Assembly (NCBI GenBank): GCA_035716025.1
Contig: DASTKH010000016.1
Coordinates: 1-64,000, forward strand
Direction: 5' to 3'
Length of the DNA stretch: 64,000 bases
Source of the DNA: JADGHE01 sp035716025
GTDB lineage: Bacteria > Pseudomonadota > Alphaproteobacteria > Rhizobiales > Xanthobacteraceae
Shown: positions 43,168 to 52,316 of the stretch, piece by piece
How positions within the stretch are numbered: the first letter of the stretch is position 1
Layout: every line of letters starts with the position of its first letter
The notes under the pieces: model-generated
The model's input: the letters and a program-made list of their open reading frames with translations, nothing else
What the model was told of the DNA's origin: nothing
The model's database searches: none
Translations under genes and position numbers: made by a program

Positions 43168-44682
43168 ATGTTCAAACCGTCCGATTCCCACACCGTCACC
43201 GCAGAGCGGATCGCCCCCGACGGAAAGCCCGTCGTCCATGGCGGTCGGGCGGCCGAAGATGAGGCGGGGGGTGAAGGTCATTGGCCGCGAGTGAAGCGGC
43301 GGCTCCGGGCGGAAGTCGGCGAGGACGTGTTCGTGAGCTGGTTCGCGCGGATGGAGCTTGAGTCCCGTGCGGGGGACATCGTGCAGTTCTCCGTCCCGAC
43401 CCGCTTCCTGAAGAGCTGGATCCTGGCCCACTATGCCGATCGGGTGCTTGCCTGTTGGAAAGCCGAAGACCCTTCGGTGCAGCGCATCGACCTCGTGGTG
43501 CGAACTGCGGCCCGCATGGTGGCGCCGAAACCGGCGTGCGAGGCGCCGGCGGCACGCGGCGCCCGCCCGGGCGAGCCCGCTCCCGCCCGCTCGGCCCCGA
43601 GCGCGCCGATGGCTGCATCGCAGAGCCTGCCGGACGGGCTCGGCGGCTCGCCGCTCGACCCGCGCTTCACCTTTGATACTTTTCTGGTGGGCCGCTCGAA
43701 CACGCTCGCGCATGCGGCAGCGAGCCAGGTGGCGCTCGCGCGGCGCGGCGAGCCCGTGATGTTCAATCCGCTCTACATTCATGCGGATGTGGGGCTCGGC
43801 AAGACGCATCTGCTGCAAGCCGTGGCCTTCGCGGGCGGGCTCAACGGCCGGCGCATGCTCTACCTCACGGCCGAGCGCTTCATGTATGTCTTCGTTTCGG
43901 CTCTGAAGACGCAGACGGCGCTCGCCTTCAAGGAGGCGCTGCGGGGGATCGAAGCCCTCATCATCGACGACCTGCAATTTCTGCAAGGGAAATCGACCCA
44001 AGCCGAGTTCTGTCACACCCTGAACGCCCTGATCGATTCCGGCCGGCAGGTGGTGGTGGCGGCCGACCGCCCGCCGAGCGATCTCGAAAGCCTCGAAGAA
44101 CGCGTGCGCTCGCGGCTCGCAGGTGGCCTCGTTGTGGAGATCGCACCGCTTGACGAGGAGTTGCGGCTCGAAATTCTGAAGGCGCGGGTGGCCGCGGCGC
44201 GTCAGCACCATCCGGGCTTCGACGTTCCGCCGCCGGTGCTCGCCTTCATTGCGCGGGCCGTGACCCACAACGGCCGGGATCTCGACGGTGCGGTGAATCG
44301 GCTGCTGGCCACCAACAAGTTGACCGGCCAAGCGGTCACCATGGAAATGGCGGAGGCCGCGGTCCGCGATCTCGTGCGCCCGCAGGAGCCGCGGCGCGTC
44401 AAGATCGAGGATATCCAGCGGGCGGTGGCGCGTCATTTCAACGTCAGCCGCGCCGACATGCTGTCCTCGCGGAGGACCGCCAACGTCGTGCGGCCGCGGC
44501 AGATCGCCATGTACCTCGCCAAGACCCTCACTCTGCGGTCGTTGCCGGAGATCGGCCGGCGCTTCGGGGGGCGCGACCACACCACGGTGCTGCACGCGGT
44601 CCGCAAGATCGAGGGCCTCGCCGACAAGGACCAGGGCCTCGCGCAGGAACTCGAACTGCTGAAGCGCATGCTGACCGATTAG
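43168..44682 (+). CDS. dnaA: Chromosomal replication initiator DnaA
   Basis: A 504-residue AAA+ initiator that opens the replication origin. Domain I (about 30-95) includes VFVSWFARMELE and FLKSWI; a low-complexity proline/alanine linker (domain II) follows. Domain III has PLYIHADVGLGKTHLLQAV (Walker A) and ALIIDDLQFLQGK (Walker B). The DNA-binding domain IV ends in RFGGRDHTTVLHAVRKIE, the DnaA signature. The start at 43168 (MFKPSDSH) gives about 30 residues before domain I, with GCGAGG upstream. A long gene-free region precedes it and dnaN follows 214 bases later. Confidence 0.97.
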   Translation: MFKPSDSHTVTAERIAPDGKPVVHGGRAAEDEAGGEGHWPRVKRRLRAEVGEDVFVSWFARMELESRAGDIVQFSVPTRFLKSWILAHYADRVLACWKAEDPSVQRIDLVVRTAARMVAPKPACEAPAARGARPGEPAPARSAPSAPMAASQSLPDGLGGSPLDPRFTFDTFLVGRSNTLAHAAASQVALARRGEPVMFNPLYIHADVGLGKTHLLQAVAFAGGLNGRRMLYLTAERFMYVFVSALKTQTALAFKEALRGIEALIIDDLQFLQGKSTQAEFCHTLNALIDSGRQVVVAADRPPSDLESLEERVRSRLAGGLVVEIAPLDEELRLEILKARVAAARQHHPGFDVPPPVLAFIARAVTHNGRDLDGAVNRLLATNKLTGQAVTMEMAEAAVRDLVRPQEPRRVKIEDIQRAVARHFNVSRADMLSSRRTANVVRPRQIAMYLAKTLTLRSLPEIGRRFGGRDHTTVLHAVRKIEGLADKDQGLAQELELLKRMLTD

Positions 44683-44896
44683 CCGGCCGTCGCGGACGGC
44701 GCGCAGACCAGGCGGCTGCGGCCGCCCTCTCGGCGCGGCCCACGCGCGGGCAGGCCCGCAGAATCCTGCGCAGAACGGGGCACGACCCTTGCGTCGGCCG
44801 CGCCGGCGCGTCACTTTCGGCATCCGCTTTTCCGCCTCCCAGCGCGTAAAGGCGAGGTCGAGCCGGGCGCACGCCCTCTCTCCTGGTGGGGTTCGC

Positions 44897-46015
44897 ATGA
44901 AGGTGACCGTCGAGCGCATGGAATTGCTGAAGTCGCTCGGCCACGTGCATCGCGTGGTCGAACGGCGGAACACGATTCCCATTCTCGCGAACGTCCTGGT
45001 GCGGGCGGATTCCTCGAAGCTGAGCCTGAAGGCGACCGATCTCGATTTGGAGATCGTCGAACCGATTGCAGCGGACGTGGCGGCGCCCGGCGCCACGACA
45101 GTTCCGGCGCACATGTTCTACGACATCGTTCGCAAGCTGCCGGAGGGCGCGCAGGTTATCGTCGAGTCGCTTGCTGACCGCGCGAGCCTCGCAATCCGCG
45201 CCGGCCGATCGCGCTTTGCGCTGCAGACCTTGCCGGAGGGCGATTTTCCGGACCTCGCAGCCGGCGACATGAGCCACCGCTTCAGCCTTCCGGGTGGCGA
45301 CTTCAAGCGGATGATCGACAAGACCCAGTTTGCGATCTCGACCGAAGAGACACGCTACTATCTCAACGGCATCTACTTACACAATCCATCGGGCTCGAAC
45401 ACGCCGATGCTGCGGGCGGTCGCGACCGACGGCCATCGCCTCGCCCAGTACGAACTGCCGGCGCCCGACGGCGCGGTCGGCATTCCAGGCGTCATCATCC
45501 CGCGCAAGACGGTCGGCGAACTGCAGCGTCTCATCGAGAATGCCGAAGCCGAAATCAACATCGAGCTTTCGCAAAGCAAGATTCGTTTCGCGATCGGCGG
45601 CGTGGTGCTGACCTCGAAACTGATCGACGGCACCTTCCCCGATTATGTGCGCGTCATTCCGCTCGGCAACGACAAGGAACTCAAGGTCGACAAGAAGGAC
45701 TTCGAGGCGGCGGTTGATCGCGTCTCGACAATTTCGAGCGAGCGCGGCCGCGCCGTCAAACTGTCCCTGTCCGGCTCGCGGCTCCTGCTTTCGGTGACGA
45801 ACCCGGATTCGGGCAGCGCGACCGAGGAATTGGAAGTCGAATACGAGGGCGAACCGCTCGATATCGGCTTCAATTCCCGTTACCTGCTCGACATCGCCGG
45901 TCAGATCGACGGCGAAACCGCGATCCTCAGGCTCGCCGATCCGGGGTCCCCGACCTTGATCCAGGACGCCGCGAGCCGCAGCGCCCTCTATGTGCTGATG
46001 CCGATGCGCGTCTGA
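44897..46015 (+). CDS. dnaN: DNA polymerase III sliding clamp, beta subunit
   Basis: A 372-residue clamp subunit that rings DNA and tethers the replicative polymerase. It shows the three repeated clamp domains: MKVTVERMELLKSLGHVHRVVERRNTIPILANVL, a middle KTQFAISTEETRYYLNGIYLH and an end LRLADPGSPTLIQDAASRSALYVLMPMRV, where the terminal MPMR is the usual C-terminal motif. GGTGGGG lies upstream of the ATG at 44897. In many relatives recF follows dnaN; here the next gene is a convergent OsmC-like gene and recF is absent. Confidence 0.98.
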   Translation: MKVTVERMELLKSLGHVHRVVERRNTIPILANVLVRADSSKLSLKATDLDLEIVEPIAADVAAPGATTVPAHMFYDIVRKLPEGAQVIVESLADRASLAIRAGRSRFALQTLPEGDFPDLAAGDMSHRFSLPGGDFKRMIDKTQFAISTEETRYYLNGIYLHNPSGSNTPMLRAVATDGHRLAQYELPAPDGAVGIPGVIIPRKTVGELQRLIENAEAEINIELSQSKIRFAIGGVVLTSKLIDGTFPDYVRVIPLGNDKELKVDKKDFEAAVDRVSTISSERGRAVKLSLSGSRLLLSVTNPDSGSATEELEVEYEGEPLDIGFNSRYLLDIAGQIDGETAILRLADPGSPTLIQDAASRSALYVLMPMRV

Positions 46016-46121
46016 ATCCGGGTGGCCGGCGCCGGCGGCGCGTCGGGGATGAGGGGAACGGCCGAAGGCACTGACGGGCGTCCGCTCCGCAGCGCCAATT
46101 CGGCGGCTTTGCCTTCGCGTT

Positions 46122-46631
46122 TCAGGCCCGGTGCAAGCTCACGGCGACCGGCGGGCCCGAGCGGATGGTCTGATAGACAACGCAGTAACGCTCGGTAAGC
46201 TTGAGCAACTGGTCGAGCTTTTCCTGCGGCACGTCGGTGTCGACCTCGAAGGCGAGGCGGATTTCGCGAAAGCCGACCGGCGCATCCTTCGCCACACCGA
46301 GCGTGCCGCGGAAGTCGAGATCGCCCTCGGCGGAAACCGTGCCGGACTTGAGCGGGATGTCGAGCGCGGTCGCAACCGCCTTGAGCGTCACCCCCGCGCA
46401 GGCGACAAGGGCCTCGAGCAACATGTCGCCGGAGCAGAGCTCCATGCCGGAGCCGCCGGTCGCCGGATGGAGGCCGGCCACCGCGAGCGCCCGGCCGGTT
46501 TCGACCTTGCAGGCGATGTTCTGATCGTCCAGCGTGCCCTTTGCCTTGAGTGTGATAAGGGCGGCCTGCGGATCGCTCTTGTAACGATCCTTGATGGGAG
46601 CCTGCAGGGCGCGCAACGCGGTGGCATCCAT
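46122..46631 (-). CDS. OsmC/Ohr-family protein
   Basis: A 169-residue OsmC-superfamily protein. The two redox cysteines expected in this family are visible: one in ELCSGDMLLEALVACAGV (here two cysteines, at the start of the long helix and within it) and one in LTERYCVVYQTI. This suggests thiol-dependent peroxide reduction, although many OsmC-like proteins have other functions. AGGAGAT lies upstream of the ATG at 46631. It faces dnaN and runs with the following zinc alcohol dehydrogenase gene in the same orientation, 156 bases apart. Confidence 0.9.
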   Translation of the reverse strand: MDATALRALQAPIKDRYKSDPQAALITLKAKGTLDDQNIACKVETGRALAVAGLHPATGGSGMELCSGDMLLEALVACAGVTLKAVATALDIPLKSGTVSAEGDLDFRGTLGVAKDAPVGFREIRLAFEVDTDVPQEKLDQLLKLTERYCVVYQTIRSGPPVAVSLHRA

Positions 46632-46787
46632 TCCGTTATCTCCTGATTGTCACATGTCTCGACGGCCGACAGGCCGTGCGCAGCTGACCGTCCCAGACTT
46701 TGAGAGCGGCCCTTCCAACCGCACCGCATTTAGGGTGCCGTGGCCACCGCTGGGCGCCGGCCAACCATGCCGAATTGTCATAGACGG

Positions 46788-47852
46788 TCAGGCCGCCGGC
46801 GTCAGCACCACCCGGCCCACCACCTTGCCGTCGCGCAGATCGCCGAGCGCGGCGTTCACCTCCTCGAGCGGGCGCGTGCGGATCGGCACCGGCGGCAGGC
46901 CGGTTCGCTTCACAAGATCGAGCAGCTCGCGCATCTCCGGAAGGCTACCGACATAAGAGCCCTGGATCGCCATGGCGCGCATGGGCAGGAACGGCGTCGA
47001 CACCGTGATATCGCCGCCGAACAGGCCGACGACCACCAGCTTTCCGCCCTTGGCGACGAGGCTGTCGAGGCCGAGCTTGACGGTCGCCCCCGAACCCACG
47101 AAGTCGATCACGCCCCAGGCGCCGCCGCCGGTGAGGTCCTTGATCCGCTGCGCGGCATCGGGCGCGGCGCCGTCGACGGCCGCGATTGCGCCGGCCGCCT
47201 GCGCGGCCTCGCGCTTGACTGAGTCGATGTCGACCATCACGGTCCCCTTGCTCCCCATCGCGCGCGCAAGCGCAAGCGCCATGAGGCCCACGCCGCCAGC
47301 GCCGATGATGACGAGCGGTTCTTCGCGCAACACGGCGTCACCGATCTTCTTGAGCGCGCTGAAGGCCGTGATGCCCGAGCACGCGAGCGGTGCGGCCTTC
47401 TCGGGCGGAATGTCGCCGATTTCGAAGAGGTAGCGCGGGTGCGGGACCATGAGGTGCGTGGCATAGCCCCCGTTTGAAAAGACCCCGAGATTGCGCGGCT
47501 TGGGGCAGAGATTCTCTTCCCCGCGCCGGCACACCTTGCATTCGCCGCAGCCCATCCACGGATGCGCCAGCCGCACGTCGCCGACCCCCACGCCCTGCGC
47601 GTCGGGGCCGACGGCGACCACTTCGCCGACATTCTCGTGTCCCATGGTCAGCGGCAGTCTTATGCCGCGTTCGAGCAGTTGCAGGCGCTTGCCGCCGCCC
47701 AATTCGTAGTAGCCGTCCCAGATGTGGAGGTCCGAGTGGCACACCCCGGCGGCGAGAACCTTCAGCAGCACTTCCGAGCCTTGCGGCTGCGGGGTAGGCC
47801 GCTCCATGCGGCGCAAGGGGGCGCCGCATTCGCAGACGTCGAAGCTGAGCAT
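46788..47852 (-). CDS. Zinc-dependent alcohol dehydrogenase (MDR family)
   Basis: A 354-residue medium-chain dehydrogenase. The catalytic zinc ligands are in AGVCHSDLH, MGHENVGEVV and the cysteine of LACSGITAF. A structural zinc is held by four cysteines in GCGECKVCRRGEENLC. The NAD-binding Rossmann stretch is VIIGAGGVGLMALALA. The substrate is not deducible; the CH-S-D-LH pattern is that of broad-range alcohol or hydroxyacyl dehydrogenases. I chose the ATG at 47852 (MLSFDVCECG) with GGGGAA upstream; an ATG six codons earlier (47870) is possible. Confidence 0.92.
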   Translation of the reverse strand: MLSFDVCECGAPLRRMERPTPQPQGSEVLLKVLAAGVCHSDLHIWDGYYELGGGKRLQLLERGIRLPLTMGHENVGEVVAVGPDAQGVGVGDVRLAHPWMGCGECKVCRRGEENLCPKPRNLGVFSNGGYATHLMVPHPRYLFEIGDIPPEKAAPLACSGITAFSALKKIGDAVLREEPLVIIGAGGVGLMALALARAMGSKGTVMVDIDSVKREAAQAAGAIAAVDGAAPDAAQRIKDLTGGGAWGVIDFVGSGATVKLGLDSLVAKGGKLVVVGLFGGDITVSTPFLPMRAMAIQGSYVGSLPEMRELLDLVKRTGLPPVPIRTRPLEEVNAALGDLRDGKVVGRVVLTPAA

Positions 47853-47950
47853 GGTCGTTTCCCCGGGCATGAGACGACAGGATCATAGCAAAACCGCGGA
47901 GGGGGCGAGACACCGCCTCAGCCGCCCCGGCTTTCGAGCCGGACGCCGAC

Positions 47951-48271
47951 TCAAAACAGCTTCAGGCCGGGCGGTAGTGGCAGCCCGCCCGTCAGGGTCT
48001 TCATTTTCTCCTGAACGACGCTCTCCGCCTTGCGGCGTGCGTCCGCATGGGCGGCGACGATGAGGTCCTCGAGGATTTCGGCTTCCTCCGGTTTCATCAG
48101 CGAGGCATCGATCCGCATTTGTTTCAGTTCACCCTTGGCGGTCAGCGTGGCGGTCACGAGGCCGCCGCCCGCGGTGCCGTCCACGGTGATGCTGTCGAGC
48201 TCCGACTGCAGCTCCTGCATCTTGGTCTGCAGCTGGGCGGCCTGCTTCATGAGGCCCAGGAAATCCGCCAT
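47951..48271 (-). CDS. ybaB: YbaB/EbfC nucleoid-associated protein
   Basis: A 106-residue DNA-binding dimer of the YbaB/EbfC family, starting MADFLGLMKQAAQLQTKMQEL, an amphipathic helix, with the conserved GTAGGGLVTATLTAKGELKQMRID core and a C-terminal LPLPPGLKLF tail. It is thought to bind DNA as a small nucleoid protein. In most bacteria the gene lies between dnaX and recR; here neither flanks it. The next gene upstream is a gamma-glutamyltransferase-family gene, 21 bases away, so the two may be cotranscribed. Confidence 0.95.
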   Translation of the reverse strand: MADFLGLMKQAAQLQTKMQELQSELDSITVDGTAGGGLVTATLTAKGELKQMRIDASLMKPEEAEILEDLIVAAHADARRKAESVVQEKMKTLTGGLPLPPGLKLF

Positions 48272-48292
48272 TCTCGCCTCCGCGCGTTTGCG

Positions 48293-49930
48293 TCAAAGCC
48301 CGGCTGCGCCGCCATCGGCGCGCGGATCGTGCGCGCCTTCCAGGCTGCCGTCCGGATGGAGCACCACCGCTCCCGCGTGCCCCATGGTGTCGGAATAGGG
48401 CTCGCCCAGCACATCTATATCGTGTCCCGCCGCGAGCAAACGATCGACGAGCCGGTCGGGGAAGCGTGGTTCGAGGCGGAGGCTCGTCACTTTGGAACCC
48501 CAGGTGCGGCCGAGCAGCCAGCGCGGCGCGTCTAGCGCGGCCGCGAGCGGCTGCCGGAAATGCACGTGACGGGTGAAGACCGCCGCCTGGGTCTGCGGCT
48601 GCCCGTCGCCGCCCATGGTTCCATAGGCGATGATGCGGCCGTCGCGCAGCACCGCGAGCGCGGGGTTCAGCGTATGGAACGGCTTGCGGCCGGGGGCCAG
48701 CCGGTTCAAGGCGCCGGGAAGGAGCGAGAAGCTTGCCCCGCGGTTTTGCATTACCACGCCGGTGCGCGGCAGCACGCAGCCGGAGCCGAACTCCCAGTAG
48801 AGCGACTGGATATAGGACACGACAAGGCCCGACGCGTCCGCGGCCCCCATCCAGACCGTGTCGCCGTCGCCGTCCGGCGCGGGCCAGGGTGCCGCGCGCC
48901 GGCGATCGATCCGCGCGACCTCCCGGTCGAGGAAAGCCGGATCGAGAAAGCGCTCAGGCGGGTGGGCGAGGTGATCGAAGTCGGTGATGAACCGATCGCG
49001 GATACCGAATGCACGCTTCGTCGCTTCCACGATCCCGTGCACGTGATCGAAACTGTCCGCCTCGGATACGTCGAGCCGGTCGAACAAGGCGAGGATGACG
49101 AGCGAGGCGAGACCCTGCGTCGGCGGGGGTGTGTTGTACAGCGTGCCGGGGGCAATCGCGACCGCGAGCGGATCGCGCAGCACGGCTTGATAGCGCTCGA
49201 GATCGGGGCGCGTAACCGGGCTGCCGATGCGGGCGAGATCGGCGGACATCTCGTAACCGACATCGCCGCGATAGAAGTCCTCGAGTCCGGCGTGCGCGAG
49301 ATGGTCGAGCGTTGCGGCGAGCGCCTCTTGGCGCAGACGGGTGCCGGGCTGCGGCGCGGCACGGCCCTTGGCCTTTGCCTTTTCCGCCGCGGCTCCGCCT
49401 GACGCCGGAGCGACGAGGAACGCTTCGGCAAAACCCGGCAGATCGGCAAGCTCCGTGAGCTTTTCGGCGGTCAGCCGCGCCTGACTGCGGGTGACGACAT
49501 AGCCTTCCTTGGCCGCGCGAACCGCGGGAGCGAGCAGCACGTCGCGCGGCAGCCGTCCGCCCAGCGCATGGGCGGCTTCGAGCGCCACGATCCATCCGCC
49601 GACGGCGCCCGGCACCGTCAAAGCCGCAAGCGGCCCGCGCGGCGGAATTGCCTCATGGTCGCGATAAATCTCAGGTGCGGCCTGCGCCCCGGCTGAACCG
49701 CAGGCTTCGATCGCCCGCACCCGGCCGCGCGGATCGCGGATGAGCCAGAAACCGTCCCCGCCGATATGGGTCATGTGCGGGTACACGGCAGCGATCGTTG
49801 CGGCCATGGCGACCATCGCCTCGAGCGCGTTGCCGCCCTCGGCGAGAATCGAACGCCCGGCTTCGCAGGCCGCCGCATGCGGCGCGGCAACGACTCCCCG
49901 GCGATGTCCGGCGGTGTGCAGGCCCATCAT
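48293..49930 (-). CDS. Gamma-glutamyltransferase-family Ntn hydrolase
   Basis: A 545-residue member of the gamma-glutamyltranspeptidase family, autoprocessed into two chains. Landmarks include APHAAACEAGRSILAEGGNALEAMVA at the N-terminus, YNTPPPTQG, and the putative nucleophile threonine in GDTVWMGAADASG, beginning the small chain. The C-terminal half has TLNPALAVLRDGRIIAYGTMGGDGQPQTQ. A signal peptide is not obvious, so it may act in the cytoplasm or be a cephalosporin-acylase-like relative. Two ATGs are adjacent; GAAGGTT precedes them. It follows the M3 peptidase gene by eight bases, suggesting a shared transcript in which peptides and gamma-glutamyl compounds are degraded. Confidence 0.9.
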   Translation of the reverse strand: MMGLHTAGHRRGVVAAPHAAACEAGRSILAEGGNALEAMVAMAATIAAVYPHMTHIGGDGFWLIRDPRGRVRAIEACGSAGAQAAPEIYRDHEAIPPRGPLAALTVPGAVGGWIVALEAAHALGGRLPRDVLLAPAVRAAKEGYVVTRSQARLTAEKLTELADLPGFAEAFLVAPASGGAAAEKAKAKGRAAPQPGTRLRQEALAATLDHLAHAGLEDFYRGDVGYEMSADLARIGSPVTRPDLERYQAVLRDPLAVAIAPGTLYNTPPPTQGLASLVILALFDRLDVSEADSFDHVHGIVEATKRAFGIRDRFITDFDHLAHPPERFLDPAFLDREVARIDRRRAAPWPAPDGDGDTVWMGAADASGLVVSYIQSLYWEFGSGCVLPRTGVVMQNRGASFSLLPGALNRLAPGRKPFHTLNPALAVLRDGRIIAYGTMGGDGQPQTQAAVFTRHVHFRQPLAAALDAPRWLLGRTWGSKVTSLRLEPRFPDRLVDRLLAAGHDIDVLGEPYSDTMGHAGAVVLHPDGSLEGAHDPRADGGAAGL

Positions 49931-49938
49931 GCGAACCT

Positions 49939-52026
49939 TCAGGCTTGGCGGGCTTGTGAAGTCACGGCCAGTCCGCGCTTGCGCAGCACCGCCTCGACCT
50001 TCGGCATCGCACCGCGGAACAGGCGGTAGGCTTCGGCGGGATCGCGTTTGTTGCCGGCGGCATAGATGCAGTCGCGCAGGCGGCGCGCCGTCGCCGCATC
50101 AAAAACGTCGCCGGCTTCCTCGAAGGCGGCAAACGCGTCGGCGTCGAGCATTTCCGACCACATGTAGCTGTAATAGGCCGCGGCATAGCCGCCGCCCGCG
50201 AAGGCGTGCAGGAAATGCGGGGCGCGATGCCGCATCGCGATCTCCTCCGGCATGCCGATCCGCGCGAGCGCACGCCGCTCGAGGGCTGCGGGATCGGCCG
50301 CTTCGCCGGCCGGCACCGTGTGAAAGTCGAGATCGACGATCGCAGAAGCGAGATATTCCACGGTTGCAAATCCTTGATCGAAATTGCGGGCCGCGAGCAA
50401 TTTGTCGATCAGGGGCTGCGGCATCGGCTCGCCCGTCTTGTAGTGGACGGCGAAGCGTCCGAGCACTTCGGGCCGCTCGAGCCAATGCTCGAACAGTTGC
50501 GACGGGAGCTCGACGAAATCCGTGGCCACGGCGGTGCCCGAAAGCCGGGGATAGGTCACGTCGGAAAGCAGGCCGTGCAGCGCATGCCCGAATTCGTGGA
50601 AGAGCGTGTGCGCATCGTCGAAGCTGAGCAGCGCCGGCTGGCCGGTCGCAGGCTTCGAGAAATTCGTCACATTCACGACAACCGGGGAAATTTCGCCGGA
50701 AAGCCGCTCCTGATCGCGCAAGGAGGTCATCCAGGCGCCGCTGCGCTTCGAAGGCCGAGCGAAATAGTCGCCGATGAACAAGCCGACATGGCGACCATCC
50801 CGGTCCGTCACCTCCCAGATTCGCACGTCCGGATGATAGGACGGCATGCCGGACAGCGGCTTGAAGGCGAGCCCGAACAGTCGGCCCGCGGTGTAAAACG
50901 CGGCTTGGATCAGCCGATCGAGCTGCAAATACGGCTTGATTTCCGCTTCGTCGAAGGCATGGCGGCGCCGCCGCAGCTTCTCCGCATAGAAACGCCAATC
51001 CCAGGGCGCGAGCTTTTCGTTGACGCCGTCTTCGGTCATGAGGGTTTGAAGCGCGTCGCGGTCGGTGAGTGCTCTTGCCCGCGCCGGTGTCCACACGGCT
51101 TCGAGCATCGCGCGGGCAGACGCCGGCGTCTTCGCCATCGCATCGTCGAGACGGAATTGCGCATGGTTCTCGTAACCGAGAAGCCGCGCGCGCTCCTGCC
51201 GCAGGGTCACCATTTCGGCGATGAGCGCACGGTTGTCGTTTGTCCCGTTCTCGCCGCGCGCGACGAAGGCGCGGAAGGCCTTTTCCCGTAGGTCACGCCG
51301 GGCGGAGAACTGCAGGAAAGGCTCGATCGACGAGCGTGACAGCGTGACGATATGGCGGCCGGGAAATCCCCGCGCTTGCGCCTCCGCGGCCGCCGCCTCG
51401 CGCACAAATTCCGGCAGGCCGGCGAGGTCGGCTTCGCCGTCGAGCACCAGTGCGAACGCCTTTTCGTCGGCGAGCACATTCTGGCCGAATTGCGTGCCGA
51501 GCAGCGCAAGCCGGGCATTGATTTCGGAGAGGCGCCGCCGCGCTTCGGGGCCGAGCGCCGCGCCTGCGCGCAGGAAGGCGGTGTGGTAGCGTTCGAGCAC
51601 GCGCTGCTGCTCGGCGTTGAGGCGCAGACTCCGGCGACGCGCCTCAAGCGCGGCAATGCGGGCAAACAGGCCCGGATGTTGAAACACTTCACTCTGATGC
51701 CGGGCAAGGACCGGCGAAACGTCGAGGTCGATCGCATCGAGCGCGTCGTTCGTGTCGGCTCCCGTCAGCAGATCGAATACGGCGGAGACGCGATGAAGCG
51801 AGGTCCAACTGCGTTCAAGCGCCTCTATGGTGTTGACGAAGGTCGGCGGTTGGGGGTTTTCGGCAATGGCTTCGATCGCCGCGCGATGTTCGCGCAACAC
51901 GTGATCGAAGGCCGGGCGGAAATGATCGGCACCGATGCGCTCGAAGGGCGGCAGGCCGAAAGGCGTGTCCCACGGCGCAAGCAGCGGGTTATCCGAGGCG
52001 GCGGTGTGCTTCACGAGACCATCCAT
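49939..52026 (-). CDS. M3-family zinc oligopeptidase
   Basis: A 695-residue cytosolic oligopeptidase of the thimet/OpdA-Dcp family. The zinc-binding HExxH is HTLFHEFGHALHGLLS, and the third ligand glutamate is downstream in DFVELPSQLFEHW. The SYMWSEMLDADAF segment and the substrate-tyrosine region FAGGGYAAAYYSY are typical of OpdA/Dcp. The start at 52026 (MDGLVKHTAASDNPLLAPWDTPFGLPPFE) precedes the conserved NPLL segment. No strong Shine-Dalgarno is seen. It probably shares a transcript with the next gene, eight bases on, and is preceded by a 290-base gap holding a hairpin. Confidence 0.95.
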   Translation of the reverse strand: MDGLVKHTAASDNPLLAPWDTPFGLPPFERIGADHFRPAFDHVLREHRAAIEAIAENPQPPTFVNTIEALERSWTSLHRVSAVFDLLTGADTNDALDAIDLDVSPVLARHQSEVFQHPGLFARIAALEARRRSLRLNAEQQRVLERYHTAFLRAGAALGPEARRRLSEINARLALLGTQFGQNVLADEKAFALVLDGEADLAGLPEFVREAAAAEAQARGFPGRHIVTLSRSSIEPFLQFSARRDLREKAFRAFVARGENGTNDNRALIAEMVTLRQERARLLGYENHAQFRLDDAMAKTPASARAMLEAVWTPARARALTDRDALQTLMTEDGVNEKLAPWDWRFYAEKLRRRRHAFDEAEIKPYLQLDRLIQAAFYTAGRLFGLAFKPLSGMPSYHPDVRIWEVTDRDGRHVGLFIGDYFARPSKRSGAWMTSLRDQERLSGEISPVVVNVTNFSKPATGQPALLSFDDAHTLFHEFGHALHGLLSDVTYPRLSGTAVATDFVELPSQLFEHWLERPEVLGRFAVHYKTGEPMPQPLIDKLLAARNFDQGFATVEYLASAIVDLDFHTVPAGEAADPAALERRALARIGMPEEIAMRHRAPHFLHAFAGGGYAAAYYSYMWSEMLDADAFAAFEEAGDVFDAATARRLRDCIYAAGNKRDPAEAYRLFRGAMPKVEAVLRKRGLAVTSQARQA

Positions 52027-52186
52027 CGTGTTCGCAGATCGGGTGTTCTTACGCGGAAGTCATGGAAAATTTTACTCATTATTTAGGATCGAAGCCCACG
52101 CTGGAAACATTACGGCGCGCCCACCGGCCGCCGGCGCCCAATCGCCGGTCCTTAGCGGGATAGCCAAAGGTCGGGTCAATGTGTTC

Positions 52187-52223
52187 ACGGGGAGTGCGTC
52201 GTCAAGACGCCTCCCCGTCTTTT
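52187..52223 (+). terminator. Strong terminator-like hairpin facing the plus strand
   Basis: ACGGGGAG pairs with CTCCCCGT and, inside, GCGTC with GACGC around a five-base loop (one bulged base), followed on the plus strand by CTTTT. It lies between two minus-strand genes, so the orientation of its T-tract does not match either. It may end an unannotated plus-strand transcript, or act as a processing hairpin for the minus-strand diguanylate gene. Confidence 0.6.
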
Positions 52224-52316
52224 GTCCGCATTCTCGTGGGTCGCCCGGACGGCGAGCGGCTGATGCTCGCGGTCGAAACGCGCGTATGCCCGAATGCGCT
52301 GCCGCGGGACAGCCTC

